Below, piece after piece: positions 8,092 to 15,856 of a stretch of DNA of 26,992 bases. A program made the translations under genes and the position numbers. The notes under the pieces are model-generated. The model was not told the origin of the DNA and ran no database searches. It saw nothing but the letters and a program-made list of their open reading frames with translations. The first letter of the stretch is position 1. Every line of letters starts with the position of its first letter. Origin of the DNA: JBGZFC01 sp964346495 (GTDB lineage Bacteria > Bacteroidota > Bacteroidia > Bacteroidales > Dysgonomonadaceae); NCBI GenBank assembly GCA_964346495.1, contig CAYFUW010000022.1:1-26992 (forward strand), written 5' to 3'.

Positions 8092-8160
8092 AAACATCAA
8101 TTGTTTTCAGCTTTGTCCGATTTTTAAACGATTTTTTAATGATTGCAAAGCTTGATGTTT
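8092..8160. repeat. Two-part inverted repeat after the U32 gene
   Basis: Outer arms are AAACATCAA (8092-8100) and TTGATGTTT (8152-8160). Inner arms are AGCTTTG (8109-8115) and CAAAGCT (8146-8152). It lies just past the U32 stop codon and may form the 3' end of that transcript, although no strong U tract follows. It also overlaps the region upstream of the DUF5606 promoter. Confidence 0.4.
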
Positions 8161-8174
8161 ACAATGATTTATTG

Positions 8175-10010
8175 CTATTTTGTTTTGTCAGAATCCTTTA
8201 GAACTAACATCTGGCATCTTTTACAGTCGAACTGTAATCTTAACCACACATTGTTGTTTACCAAATACAACGGTTCTCTGAATGGCAGTGGTTTTGACTT
8301 GCTTGTTTTAGTACAATATCCCATTGCAAACCTGATGCAGTATTTTGTAAACATCAAAGGCTCATTCTCTCTGGGTGCAATTTCAAAAGCGGGGTGCAAA
8401 ATTTCCGATTGGTGTTGTGTGTAAAAAGCACGACTATTTTTGTTGGAAATATTGTGTAAATATGTGAGCTCTTTTTCCGGAAATGCGTGCGATGTTGGTT
8501 CTATCTTATTCAGTTCTTGTTTGTAAGAAATTTTTCTTACCGATAATAGCTTGTCAATTAGTTTTTTACGCCATTCCGACAGAATGGATGAAGGTATAAA
8601 CCAATCTTGTGAAAAATCGATATTAATCTCTTTCACTTCAACAATTGTATTTCCTGTTTTCGATAGTTGAAGTCGAATATTATCATAAGGTGGTTTGTTT
8701 GCCGGATTTTTCTCGAATGTTTCAACTATAGTTGTTTCATTGCCATCTTCATCCGTTATCTGTAAAGCAAATCCGAAACTAACTTCATATAAATTTATTT
8801 TAGCAGAAATTTTTCTCTCTGCAGTTTTTTTCTGTAAAGTTTGTTCAAATTCGTGGTCGTAGTTTTTGTAAATCTTTGTGCCAACATTTAAGTTCGGCAT
8901 TTTTGCAGGAAAAACAGCATTTCCTTCAACACGATTTACCCTAAATCCGTCTAATCCGTTTTCAGTTGTATAACACAAGCCATCGCCATTGTTAATCTCT
9001 TTTTTAGTATTGATAACGATGCTTCTTTTGCTGATAGATTTTACGGTTCCCAAATACTCTCCGATTGATTTTGGCGATAGCGGCGACTCAATGCCTGCCT
9101 GTCTTCCGTTTGAGAAATAATCTGTAAACCCTCGGTTGAAACTTTTATATAAATATGGGTCAAACTCTACATAGCTACTTCCCGATGATGCACGAACATA
9201 TTCGCTTCGTCGGGCGAAAATTTCGTCTAATTTTTTTCGATAAGATGCAACGGTGTTTTTTACATACGATATATCTTTTAGTCGTCCTTCAATTTTGAAA
9301 GATGAAACACCCGCATCCAGTAAATTTTCTATATTGTGATATTGATTGAAGTCTTTTAATGAGAGTAGATATTTGTCTTTTTCAATCACTTTGCCACTCG
9401 AATCAATCAAATCATAAGGTAAGCGACAAAGTTGAGCGCATGTACCACGATTGGCACTTCTGCCTGCAACTGCCTGACTCAAATAACATTGACCGCTATA
9501 TGAAACGCAGAGTGCGCCATGGATAAATACCTCTAATGCTACTGTAGTCTTGTCGGCAATTTTAGCTATTTCATCCAAAGAAAGCTCACGAGCTAAAACA
9601 ACCTGTGTGAAACCTGCATCTTCCAGAAAACGAACTTTTTGTACTGTTCTGTTATCAACTTGTGTGCTGGCATGAAGTGGAATAGGGGGCAAGTTGAGTT
9701 TCAAAATTCCCATATCTTGTATGATAAGTGCGTCAACACGAGCTTTGTAAAGTTGCCAAATCAGTGCTTCAACTTCCTGAAGTTCATTATCATACAAGAT
9801 AGTGTTTACTGTTACGTAAATTCTTACGTTGAAAAGGTGAGCGAATTCAACCAGTTCGGCAATGTCTTCTACCGAATTTCCTGCGGCAGAGCGTGCGCTA
9901 TATCCCTCAACACCGATATAGACTGCATCGGCTCCATGCAGAATAGCCTGTTTTCCTGTCTCTATATTTTTTGCCGGGGCAAGGAGTTCTATTTTTCGGG
10001 CAGTTTTCAT
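8175..10010 (-). CDS. U32 family protein, RlhA/TrhP-like RNA hydroxylation enzyme
   Basis: A U32 family protein ('collagenase-like peptidase') of 611 aa. The length and the extra C-terminal region resemble E. coli RlhA (YdcP), which hydroxylates 23S rRNA C2501; TrhP (YegQ) is the shorter tRNA paralogue. The N-terminal barrel begins with LLAPAKNIETGKQAILHGAD. The U32 signature EVFIHGALCVSYSGQCYLS follows, and the block holds Cys168, 175, 191 and 195. The extreme C-terminus holds a second quartet, Cys558, 566, 596 and 599 (the last pair in DCKRC). Both quartets could bind metal or an Fe-S cluster. The start is 4 bp after the flavin reductase stop codon, suggesting coupled translation. The old peptidase label should not be taken literally. 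The exact RNA substrate cannot be read from sequence. Confidence 0.85.
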   Translation of the reverse strand: MKTARKIELLAPAKNIETGKQAILHGADAVYIGVEGYSARSAAGNSVEDIAELVEFAHLFNVRIYVTVNTILYDNELQEVEALIWQLYKARVDALIIQDMGILKLNLPPIPLHASTQVDNRTVQKVRFLEDAGFTQVVLARELSLDEIAKIADKTTVALEVFIHGALCVSYSGQCYLSQAVAGRSANRGTCAQLCRLPYDLIDSSGKVIEKDKYLLSLKDFNQYHNIENLLDAGVSSFKIEGRLKDISYVKNTVASYRKKLDEIFARRSEYVRASSGSSYVEFDPYLYKSFNRGFTDYFSNGRQAGIESPLSPKSIGEYLGTVKSISKRSIVINTKKEINNGDGLCYTTENGLDGFRVNRVEGNAVFPAKMPNLNVGTKIYKNYDHEFEQTLQKKTAERKISAKINLYEVSFGFALQITDEDGNETTIVETFEKNPANKPPYDNIRLQLSKTGNTIVEVKEINIDFSQDWFIPSSILSEWRKKLIDKLLSVRKISYKQELNKIEPTSHAFPEKELTYLHNISNKNSRAFYTQHQSEILHPAFEIAPRENEPLMFTKYCIRFAMGYCTKTSKSKPLPFREPLYLVNNNVWLRLQFDCKRCQMLVLKDSDKTK

Positions 10011-10014
10011 TCTA

Positions 10015-10578
10015 TTATTTCTTTTTTACTGTCCACCCATATTTGCCAATCTCTTTTCCCAAAGTGAAATAGTGGCGATTTGCGTAGGTAATCAGGTCCG
10101 CTTTTTCTAATTTTATAGAATTGGTTTTTGTATCAATGATTGACTCATCAGCTTGAATATTAACAATATCGGCAATAAACATATCGTGTGAGCCTAACGA
10201 AATTATCTCTTTCACCCTACACTCGATAGATAGTGGTGATTCAGCTATAATTGGCGCTTGTACCATTGTCGCTTTTGCAGGTGTTAGATTAAGTTCTCTG
10301 AATTTATTGTAATCTTTACCGGAATGTACTCCGCACCAATCGGTTTGTTCTGCCAATTGCTCTGTAGTCAGGTTGATAACAAACTCCATGTTACGTTTAA
10401 TAATTTCGTGGCTGTGGCGGTCGGGACGTACCGAAATATAGCACATTGGCGGATTGCTGCAAATGGTGCCTGTCCAACTTATCGTGATAATATTGTATTC
10501 ATCGGGTGAACTTCCGCAACTTACCATAACTGCAGGAAGCGGATATAACGATGTGGTTGGTTCTATATCTTTTTTCAT
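10015..10578 (-). CDS. Flavin reductase-like FMN-binding protein
   Basis: A 187-aa protein of the flavin reductase-like split-barrel family, which binds FMN and usually reduces flavin with NAD(P)H or serves as an FMN protein. Recognised by the N-terminal PLPAVMVSCG, the ITISWTGTICSNPPMCYISVRPDRHSHE block and a central FVINLTTEQLAEQTDWCGVHSGKD-type region. The C-terminal end is basic (GWTVKKK). No signal peptide. It lies 32 bp after pyrI and 4 bp before the U32 gene, so it is probably cotranscribed with both and translationally coupled to the latter. A role as electron donor to the U32 enzyme is possible but is only inferred from position. Confidence 0.85.
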   Translation of the reverse strand: MKKDIEPTTSLYPLPAVMVSCGSSPDEYNIITISWTGTICSNPPMCYISVRPDRHSHEIIKRNMEFVINLTTEQLAEQTDWCGVHSGKDYNKFRELNLTPAKATMVQAPIIAESPLSIECRVKEIISLGSHDMFIADIVNIQADESIIDTKTNSIKLEKADLITYANRHYFTLGKEIGKYGWTVKKK

Positions 10579-10586
10579 ATTTATTT

Positions 10587-10614
10587 AACTGATAGCTGAA
10601 AGCTGAAAACTTAT
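10587..10614. repeat. Heptad tract AGCTGAA
   Basis: Four heptads, AACTGAT, AGCTGAA, AGCTGAA and AACTTAT, fill the gap between pyrI and the flavin reductase gene and run into the pyrI stop region. Confidence 0.6.
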
Positions 10615-11063
10615 CTTAAAACAATATCTTCCTTATCAATTTTCACCTCACAATAGTGGCATTGCAACTCAACTTTTTCTTTGTCAATAACATAAAATTT
10701 TGTGTGCATTGTCTCATTGTTGGTAATACATTTCGGATTGCTACATTTTACAATATCAGTAATAACATCGGGAAGTGTAACTGTTTTTTTCTCAACAACT
10801 TCGTAGTTTCTAATTATATTCAGGTGTACGTTTGGTGCTACCACAGCAATTCGATTTAACTCATCGTCTTCGAAAAACTTATCGGCAACCTTAATAATTC
10901 CTTTGGCACCCATTTTGTCGCTTTTCAGATTGTTACCAATAGTAATAGTATTATCTAAACTCTGCAACTGTAACAGGGAAACTACCTTAAACAGTTGTTC
11001 AGTTGGAATATGGTCTATTGCTGTTCCGTTTTCTAAAGCGGCAACTTGTAACTCTTTTCTCAT
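10611..11063 (-). CDS. pyrI: Aspartate carbamoyltransferase regulatory subunit
   Basis: Regulatory chain of aspartate transcarbamoylase. It binds nucleotide effectors in its N-terminal domain and contacts PyrB through a C-terminal zinc domain. It is 150 aa, the normal length. The zinc ligands are Cys107 and Cys112 (CSNPKC) and Cys135 and Cys138 (CHYC), spaced as in E. coli PyrI. IDHIPTEQLFKVVSLL at the N-terminus and KVADKFFEDDELNRIA in the middle also match. It lies 17 bp after pyrB, the standard pyrBI order. Secure. Confidence 0.96.
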   Translation of the reverse strand: MRKELQVAALENGTAIDHIPTEQLFKVVSLLQLQSLDNTITIGNNLKSDKMGAKGIIKVADKFFEDDELNRIAVVAPNVHLNIIRNYEVVEKKTVTLPDVITDIVKCSNPKCITNNETMHTKFYVIDKEKVELQCHYCEVKIDKEDIVLR

Positions 11064-11080
11064 TTTATTACACGGTTTAA

Positions 11081-11998
11081 TTATTTCACTTCAATATTCA
11101 TCAAGTCACAAATTATGGCTTGGCGGGTAAACATGCCGTTTCTGGCTTGTTGAAAATAGTATGCTTTTGGATTATCATCCACATCTTGAGAGATTTCTTT
11201 TACTCGTGGTAGCGGATGCAACACTCTTAGATTGGGTTTTGTGCCGTTAAGCATTGCATTGTGCAGTACATATATGTTTTTTACTTTTTCGTATTCCATC
11301 AGGTCAGTAAAACGCTCTTTTTGTACACGAGTAATATAGAGTATATCAGAATCGTTAAAAGATTCGGGTGTGAAATCTGTAAACTCATTGTACGGAATAT
11401 TTCTCTTATCGCAAAACTGCTTGTATTTTGCAGGAATTCGAAGCTCTTCGGGTGCAACGAAATTGAATCTCGGATTAAAATATGACATTCCTTGTATCAG
11501 TGAGTGTACTGTACGTCCATATTTTAGGTCTCCAACAATAGTTATTTTCAGATTTTCGAGAGTTCCTTGTGTTTCGTAAATGGTAAACAGGTCGAGCATT
11601 GTTTGAGTCGGATGCTGATTAGAACCATCTCCGGCATTGATAATTGGTGCGGATGATATTTCAGACGCATATCGTGCAGAGCCCTCCAGATGATGACGCA
11701 TAATAATCAAATCTACATAATTACTTACCATTAAAATAGTATCTTTTAGCGATTCACCTTTGGTTGAACTGCTTGTTGCTGCATCAGAAAATCCGATAAT
11801 TCTTCCACCAAGTCTGTTAACGGCAGTTTCGAAGCTAAGCCTTGTTCGGGTGGAAGGTTCAAAAAAAAGTGTGGCGCAAACTCGTCCTTTCAATAAATCT
11901 CTGTTCGGATTAGCTTTAAATTTTTCAGCACTCTTTATTATACGTAAGATATCCTCTTTTTCGTAATCGTTGATGTTGACTAAACTTTTTGGTTTCAT
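11081..11998 (-). CDS. pyrB: Aspartate carbamoyltransferase catalytic subunit
   Basis: Condenses carbamoyl phosphate and aspartate to N-carbamoylaspartate, the committed step of pyrimidine synthesis. I chose the ATG at 11998 (MKPKSLVNINDY, 305 aa). An upstream ATG at 12055 would add 19 hydrophobic residues absent from the family and would lie upstream of the probable promoter element. The carbamoyl-phosphate loop STRTR is at residues 49-53 (FFEPSTRTRLSFE). GDGSNQHPTQTMLDL and HPLPR (near the C-terminus) are the other active-site blocks. It is the first gene of pyrB-pyrI-flavin reductase-U32. It diverges from gapA. Confidence 0.97.
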   Translation of the reverse strand: MKPKSLVNINDYEKEDILRIIKSAEKFKANPNRDLLKGRVCATLFFEPSTRTRLSFETAVNRLGGRIIGFSDAATSSSTKGESLKDTILMVSNYVDLIIMRHHLEGSARYASEISSAPIINAGDGSNQHPTQTMLDLFTIYETQGTLENLKITIVGDLKYGRTVHSLIQGMSYFNPRFNFVAPEELRIPAKYKQFCDKRNIPYNEFTDFTPESFNDSDILYITRVQKERFTDLMEYEKVKNIYVLHNAMLNGTKPNLRVLHPLPRVKEISQDVDDNPKAYYFQQARNGMFTRQAIICDLMNIEVK

Positions 11999-12032
11999 CT
12001 GCTTAATATTTGAAATGAGTACAATAATATTA

Positions 12033-12040
12033 CAAAAGTA
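12033..12040 (-). promoter_or_regulatory. -7 element upstream of pyrB
   Basis: TACTTTTG on the minus strand, 35 bp before the chosen pyrB start. No good TTG at the expected distance, so only the -7 element is supported. I see no attenuator-like hairpin between it and the gene. Confidence 0.5.
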
Positions 12041-12209
12041 AAAAAAAGCAGGCAAAAAGGGAATGATTTGAATGAAAAATATAGATTTTCACTAAAAATG
12101 TTTCGGATTATTACCGTTAAATTTTCATATTATGTAACTGTTTAATTAATTGATAAATAAGTTTGTCGTTTTTTGCCATAAATTATTTTAATAAAAAGAA
12201 AACATTTTG

Positions 12210-12217
12210 TATTTTTG
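12210..12217 (+). promoter_or_regulatory. -7 element upstream of gapA
   Basis: TATTTTTG, 57 bp before the gapA start codon. The region 17-23 bp further upstream is A/T-rich without TTG, so the -33 element is degenerate. Confidence 0.5.
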
Positions 12218-12274
12218 TAAGACTATTAATAAAACAAGTACTAGAAAACATTTTAATAAATAAAATTCAAAAAT

Positions 12275-13279
12275 ATGATTAAAGTAGGTATTAACGGATT
12301 CGGACGTATTGGTCGTTTAGTTTTCCGCGCTTCTCAAACAAGAGACGACATTCAAGTGGTTGGTATCAATGATTTACTAGAGGTAGATTACATTGCATAC
12401 ATGTTGAAATATGACTCTGTTCATGGAAAATTTAATGGAACCATCGAAGTGAGAGATGGAAATTTGGTTGTAAATGGTAAAGAAATTCGCGTTACAGCAG
12501 AAAGAAACCCGGCTGATTTGAAATGGGGTGATATCGGTGCAGAATATGTAGTTGAATCTACAGGACTTTTCCTTGAAAAAGGTAAAGCACAAGCTCACAT
12601 TGATGCTGGTGCAAAATATGTAGTTATGTCTGCTCCTTCAAAAGACGATACTCCAATGTTTGTATGTGGTGTTAACGAGAAAACCTATAAAGGTGAGCAA
12701 ATCGTTTCAAACGCTTCATGTACAACTAACTGTTTAGCACCTATAGCTAAAGTATTACATGACAACTTTGGTATTGTTGAAGGTTTGATGACTACTGTTC
12801 ACGCTGTTACAGCAACACAGAAAACAGTTGACGGTCCTTCAGCAAAAGACTGGCGTGGTGGACGTGCTGCAACCGGAAATATTATTCCATCATCAACAGG
12901 TGCAGCTAAAGCGGTTGGTAAAGTTATTCCCGAATTGAACGGTAAACTTACCGGAATGTCTTTCCGCGTTCCTACATTAGACGTTTCTGTGGTTGACTTG
13001 ACAGTTCGTTTGGCAAAAGAAACATCTTACGAAGAGATTTGTGCTGCAATGAAAAAAGCATCTGAAGGTGAACTTAAAGGTAAACTCGGATATACAAATG
13101 AAGACGTTGTTTCAAGTGACTTTATCGGTGATCCTCGCACTTCTATTTTCGATGAAAAAGCAGGTATCGCAATTAGCCCAACATTTGTAAAAGTTGTTAG
13201 CTGGTACGATAACGAGTGGGGATATTCAAATAAAGTATTAGAACTTATCGTTCACATGAACTCTGTAAATAAAAAATAA
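12275..13279 (+). CDS. gapA: Glyceraldehyde-3-phosphate dehydrogenase, type I
   Basis: Oxidises and phosphorylates glyceraldehyde-3-phosphate with NAD in glycolysis. It is 334 aa, full length. The N-terminal Rossmann motif is NGFGRIGR. The catalytic block ASCTTNCLAP has Cys149, with the partner His in the HAVTATQ segment about 27 residues later. The C-terminal SWYDNEWGYSNKV is a family hallmark. Codons look more regular than in neighbouring genes, as expected for a highly expressed gene. It is monocistronic, with a strong terminator at 13316. Confidence 0.98.
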   Translation: MIKVGINGFGRIGRLVFRASQTRDDIQVVGINDLLEVDYIAYMLKYDSVHGKFNGTIEVRDGNLVVNGKEIRVTAERNPADLKWGDIGAEYVVESTGLFLEKGKAQAHIDAGAKYVVMSAPSKDDTPMFVCGVNEKTYKGEQIVSNASCTTNCLAPIAKVLHDNFGIVEGLMTTVHAVTATQKTVDGPSAKDWRGGRAATGNIIPSSTGAAKAVGKVIPELNGKLTGMSFRVPTLDVSVVDLTVRLAKETSYEEICAAMKKASEGELKGKLGYTNEDVVSSDFIGDPRTSIFDEKAGIAISPTFVKVVSWYDNEWGYSNKVLELIVHMNSVNKK

Positions 13280-13315
13280 TTGTTTCGACAGTTTTATTAT
13301 AACAGAAATATATAT

Positions 13316-13348
13316 CAAAAAAACGCCAATTTATTGGCGTTTTTTTTG
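13316..13348 (+). terminator. gapA rho-independent terminator
   Basis: AACGCCAA (13322-13329) faces TTGGCGTT (13334-13341) across a TTTA loop, with a long A run before and a T run after. It could also act in reverse. Confidence 0.88.
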
Positions 13349-13413
13349 TTGCAATTGTTTATTAAAATCACAAACAAAAGCTATATCAAAAGCTTAATAC
13401 TCGATTGTTTTTG

Positions 13414-13440
13414 TCATTCAGAACGAAGTGAGAAATCTAT
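13414..13440. repeat. Dispersed-repeat-like stretch (CATTCAGAACGAAGTGAG type)
   Basis: CATTCAGAACGAAGTGAGAA resembles a short repeat that I recall as widespread in bacterial intergenic DNA (CATTCTGAACGAAGTGAA type). Only this copy is in the window, so the call rests on memory of the motif. Confidence 0.4.
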
Positions 13441-13441
13441 T

Positions 13442-13497
13442 CTTTTAGCTTTTAGCAGACAAGCGTATCCTAAAAAGTCTTTGCTCTTTGCTCTACA
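13442..13497. repeat. Heptad tracts CTTTTAG and GTCTTTG/CTCTTTG
   Basis: Two tandem CTTTTAG heptads (13442-13455) are followed after 21 bp by GTCTTTG, CTCTTTG and CTCTACA (13477-13497). The second set shares its heptamer with the tract at 19716-19743. Confidence 0.6.
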
Positions 13498-13573
13498 AAT
13501 ATAGATACTTCATTCCGCTAAAAGCTCCATTCTGTATGATAAGTTAGAGATTTGGTTTACTTTCGATAAAGTA

Positions 13574-13608
13574 CAAAAAAAAGTCAAACAGAAAAGACTC
13601 TGTTTGAC
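13574..13608 (-). terminator. Ferredoxin rho-independent terminator
   Basis: On the minus strand, GTCAAACAG (13608-13600) and CTGTTTGAC (13591-13583) form a 9-bp stem with an 8-base loop, followed by a run of eight T (13582-13575). It lies 26 bp past the ferredoxin stop. Confidence 0.9.
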
Positions 13609-13633
13609 CTTATTGTTTGTCTGATAATAACTA

Positions 13634-13801
13634 CTATGCCGGATGAATTGCTTCTGTAGGACATACTTCTGCGCATGTTCCACAATCTGTACAAATTTCC
13701 GGGTCAATTGAGTAGATATCACCCTCAGATATTGCACTTACAGGGCATTCGTCGATACAAGTACCACAAGCAATGCAATCTTCACTAATTACGTAAGCCA
13801 T
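13634..13801 (-). CDS. 2[4Fe-4S] ferredoxin
   Basis: A 55-aa clostridial-type ferredoxin for low-potential electron transfer in the cytoplasm. Two CxxCxxCxxxCP motifs are complete: Cys9, 12, 15, 19 and Cys37, 40, 43, 47. I chose the ATG at 13801 (MAYVISEDCIACG). A longer frame from 13867 would add 22 residues that overlap the -7 element and are not part of the family. It is a single gene with its own promoter and terminator. The presence of this electron carrier fits an anaerobic or facultative organism. Confidence 0.96.
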   Translation of the reverse strand: MAYVISEDCIACGTCIDECPVSAISEGDIYSIDPEICTDCGTCAEVCPTEAIHPA

Positions 13802-14110
13802 AATAAAAAATAATTTATTAGTTAAATGTTTTGTGTGATTATGAAATGTTTCACAAATCGGGTACAAAGATAATGAGTTTTTTAAAAATACAAAAAAATA
13901 GGGAGTGACGAATTGTCATAAACGTTTGCATATGATGTTAAATTATATGCTACTATTTGTATAATTAGATTATAATAAGATGTTTAACTATGTTATTTGG
14001 TTCTTATTTTTACTGCTTCTAAATAACTGCTTTGTTGTCTTAATTAATAATCATGAATATTGGTCTTTGAAAATTATAATAAGACGTTGAAAAAAACGTT
14101 TATTGAACGA
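13802..14110. other. Divergent spacer between ferredoxin and porT-like gene
   Basis: Very AT-rich. Apart from the ferredoxin promoter I see no gene or repeat. A TAnnTTTG element for the rightward gene is not evident. Confidence 0.5.
13865..13893 (-). promoter_or_regulatory. Ferredoxin promoter
   Basis: On the minus strand, TTG (13893-13891), an 18-bp spacer, then TATCTTTG (13872-13865). Transcription would start near 13858, giving a leader of about 57 nt. Confidence 0.75.
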
Positions 14111-14821
14111 ATGAAAAGGAAAAAACTATACATATTACTGGTTTTGTTTGTAGCTATCTTACAATCTGTGATAGCTCAAAAACAAGTATTGCAAAATCAA
14201 CCATATGCCGACCAAAAGATTTTTCATTTTGGTTTTATGGTTGGTATGCACACACAAGATTTGATGTTGACTCAATCGGGACACGTAAACGAGAATGGTG
14301 AAGTGTGGTTTACCGAAATTCCGCACTATGCTCCTGGTTTTAGCGTAGGTTTAATTACAGACTTGTATTTAAATTACTATATGAATCTTCGTGCAATTCC
14401 AACTCTGCATCTGGGCTCTAAAGATTTTATATTCAAAGAGCAAACTTCTGGTGAAGAGTTCGCAACGGGTACCAGAAACAACTACATTACTCTGCCTCTG
14501 CAAGTGAAATTTACAGCCGGAAGAGTAAACAATTACCGTCCGTATCTTATTTTAGGTGGATATGGAAGTGTAGAGCTTGCTCCGAGAAAGAATCGTCCTG
14601 TGTTGTTAAAACCTTTCGATTATGGAATTGAAGTTGGTGTAGGCTGCGACTTTTACCTGCCTCTCTTTAAGTTTTCTCCCGAACTTAAGTTTTGCTTTGG
14701 TTTAGTTGATTTGAACGAAACAGATCGTTCGGATTTGGTAGATGCAGAACTAATGAAGTATCCGTTGGCTATAGCAAAGGCAACGCAAAGAATGATAGTT
14801 CTTTCATTCAATTTCGAATAG
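14111..14821 (+). CDS. porT: PorT-like outer-membrane protein, type IX secretion
   Basis: An outer-membrane beta-barrel protein that I match to PorT, a component of the type IX secretion system of Bacteroidota. I chose the ATG at 14111 (MKRKKLYILL, 236 aa), which begins a clean Sec signal peptide ending near VIAQ; an ATG at 14060 would bury it behind 17 polar residues. Visible similarity to PorT is the HFGFMVGMHTQDLMLTQSG block after the signal and the later GSKDFIFKEQ. The NNYITLPLQVKF segment also fits, as does a C-terminal barrel ending in an aromatic strand (MIVLSFNFE). No other T9SS gene is in the window. The fallback call is a generic PorT-family barrel protein. It stops 3 bp from the convergent glycosyltransferase. 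Confidence 0.75.
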   Translation: MKRKKLYILLVLFVAILQSVIAQKQVLQNQPYADQKIFHFGFMVGMHTQDLMLTQSGHVNENGEVWFTEIPHYAPGFSVGLITDLYLNYYMNLRAIPTLHLGSKDFIFKEQTSGEEFATGTRNNYITLPLQVKFTAGRVNNYRPYLILGGYGSVELAPRKNRPVLLKPFDYGIEVGVGCDFYLPLFKFSPELKFCFGLVDLNETDRSDLVDAELMKYPLAIAKATQRMIVLSFNFE

Positions 14822-14824
14822 TCC

Positions 14825-15856
14825 TTATTTGTTGATATTTGGTAATAGATTATATTTTTTTCTATTTCTAAAATAGTAATTCCAAATAATACTTCCTCTG
14901 TATTTTCCGGTTAGTGTTTTTCTTGTTGTTTTAGCAAGATTTTCTTCTCTGTCAGCTTTGTAATCTGATTTCATTTGGTGAAAATCCCTATGAGCTATTA
15001 TCACCGCTTTTGCACTTGCAGCTTTTCTATTGAGGAGATAGTTTAGCATTGCCAATGCATCCAAAAAGGTTCGAATTATCAAAAGAGATGTAATTTTTCT
15101 TGAATTTATGTTTTTGTATAACATCAACAAGTTGTTTCTGAAGTTGAGATATGCTTTTCGGGGATTTTCTTTATCTAACGATGCTCCTCCCACGTGATAA
15201 ACTACAGAGTCAGGTAAACAGATAATATTCTCTCCTCTGGCATTAAGTCTCCAGCATAAATCAATCTCTTCCATATGAGCGAAAAATCTATTATCCAAAC
15301 CTCCATTTTCGATATATTTTTCACGTCTGATGCAGAGACATGCTCCGCTAGCCCAAAAAACTTTTATCGGAGTGTCGTATTGTCCGTTATCTTCTTCCAC
15401 ATCGTTTAATATTCGACCTCTGCAAAACGGATAACCAAATATATCAATAAATCCGCCTGCAGCACCTGCATATTCGAAATGTGTTTTCTGCTTTTGTGAT
15501 AATATTTTAGGTTGAATCGCGCAAACGTCGGGATTATTATCGAGATAAGAAATCATGCTTGAAACCCAGTTTTCGCTCGTTTCGATATCTGAATTTAGCA
15601 ACACAACATATTCACTATCTACTTGTTGGATGGCTCTGTTATAGCCTTCGGCAAATCCGTAATTTTTGTCAAGTAGAATAAGTTTAATCTCAGGATAATT
15701 GTTTTTTACAAAATCAATCGAATCATCGGTAGAAGCATTGTCGGCAACAACAATTTCGGTATCTGCATCGAGAGAATGTGCAATAACTGATGGCAAAAAT
15801 TGCTCCAACAATTTTCTTCCATTCCAATTTAATATTATTACTGATGTTTTTTTCAT
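14825..15856 (-). CDS. Family 2 glycosyltransferase
   Basis: A GT-A fold glycosyltransferase that adds a sugar from a nucleotide donor, probably to an envelope polysaccharide or glycolipid. I chose the ATG at 15856 (MKKTSVIILNWNG, 343 aa) because it overlaps the preceding stop codon as ATGA. An upstream ATG at 15895 would give a long overlap and a Gln/His-rich leader. The domain shows SVIILNWNGRK at the N-terminus, EIVVADNASTDDS for nucleotide binding and LLNSDIE for the metal-binding Asp motif. FAHMEEIDLCWRLNARG is the acceptor/catalytic region. This layout is that of rhamnosyl-type WbbL-like GT2 enzymes. The donor cannot be told. It is the last gene of the mtaB-acyltransferase-GT2 operon. 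Confidence 0.92.
   Translation of the reverse strand: MKKTSVIILNWNGRKLLEQFLPSVIAHSLDADTEIVVADNASTDDSIDFVKNNYPEIKLILLDKNYGFAEGYNRAIQQVDSEYVVLLNSDIETSENWVSSMISYLDNNPDVCAIQPKILSQKQKTHFEYAGAAGGFIDIFGYPFCRGRILNDVEEDNGQYDTPIKVFWASGACLCIRREKYIENGGLDNRFFAHMEEIDLCWRLNARGENIICLPDSVVYHVGGASLDKENPRKAYLNFRNNLLMLYKNINSRKITSLLIIRTFLDALAMLNYLLNRKAASAKAVIIAHRDFHQMKSDYKADREENLAKTTRKTLTGKYRGSIIWNYYFRNRKKYNLLPNINK

Larger units (their letters stand above)
13280..13633. other. Spacer between gapA and ferredoxin
   Basis: No gene. It contains the gapA terminator, a dispersed-repeat-like stretch (13414-13440), heptad tracts (13442-13497) and the ferredoxin terminator on the minus strand (13574-13608). Confidence 0.6.

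Noticed and set aside
8143..8424. Plus-strand open frame of 93 codons
   Set aside because: It is antisense to the C-terminus of the U32 gene, where conserved cysteines show the minus frame is the real one.
13280..13504. Plus-strand open frame of 74 codons after gapA
   Set aside because: It begins directly at the gapA stop and runs through the terminator hairpin and repeat tracts; no family resemblance.
13510..13737. Minus-strand open frame of 75 codons overlapping the ferredoxin gene
   Set aside because: It overlaps the ferredoxin gene in another frame and spans its terminator.
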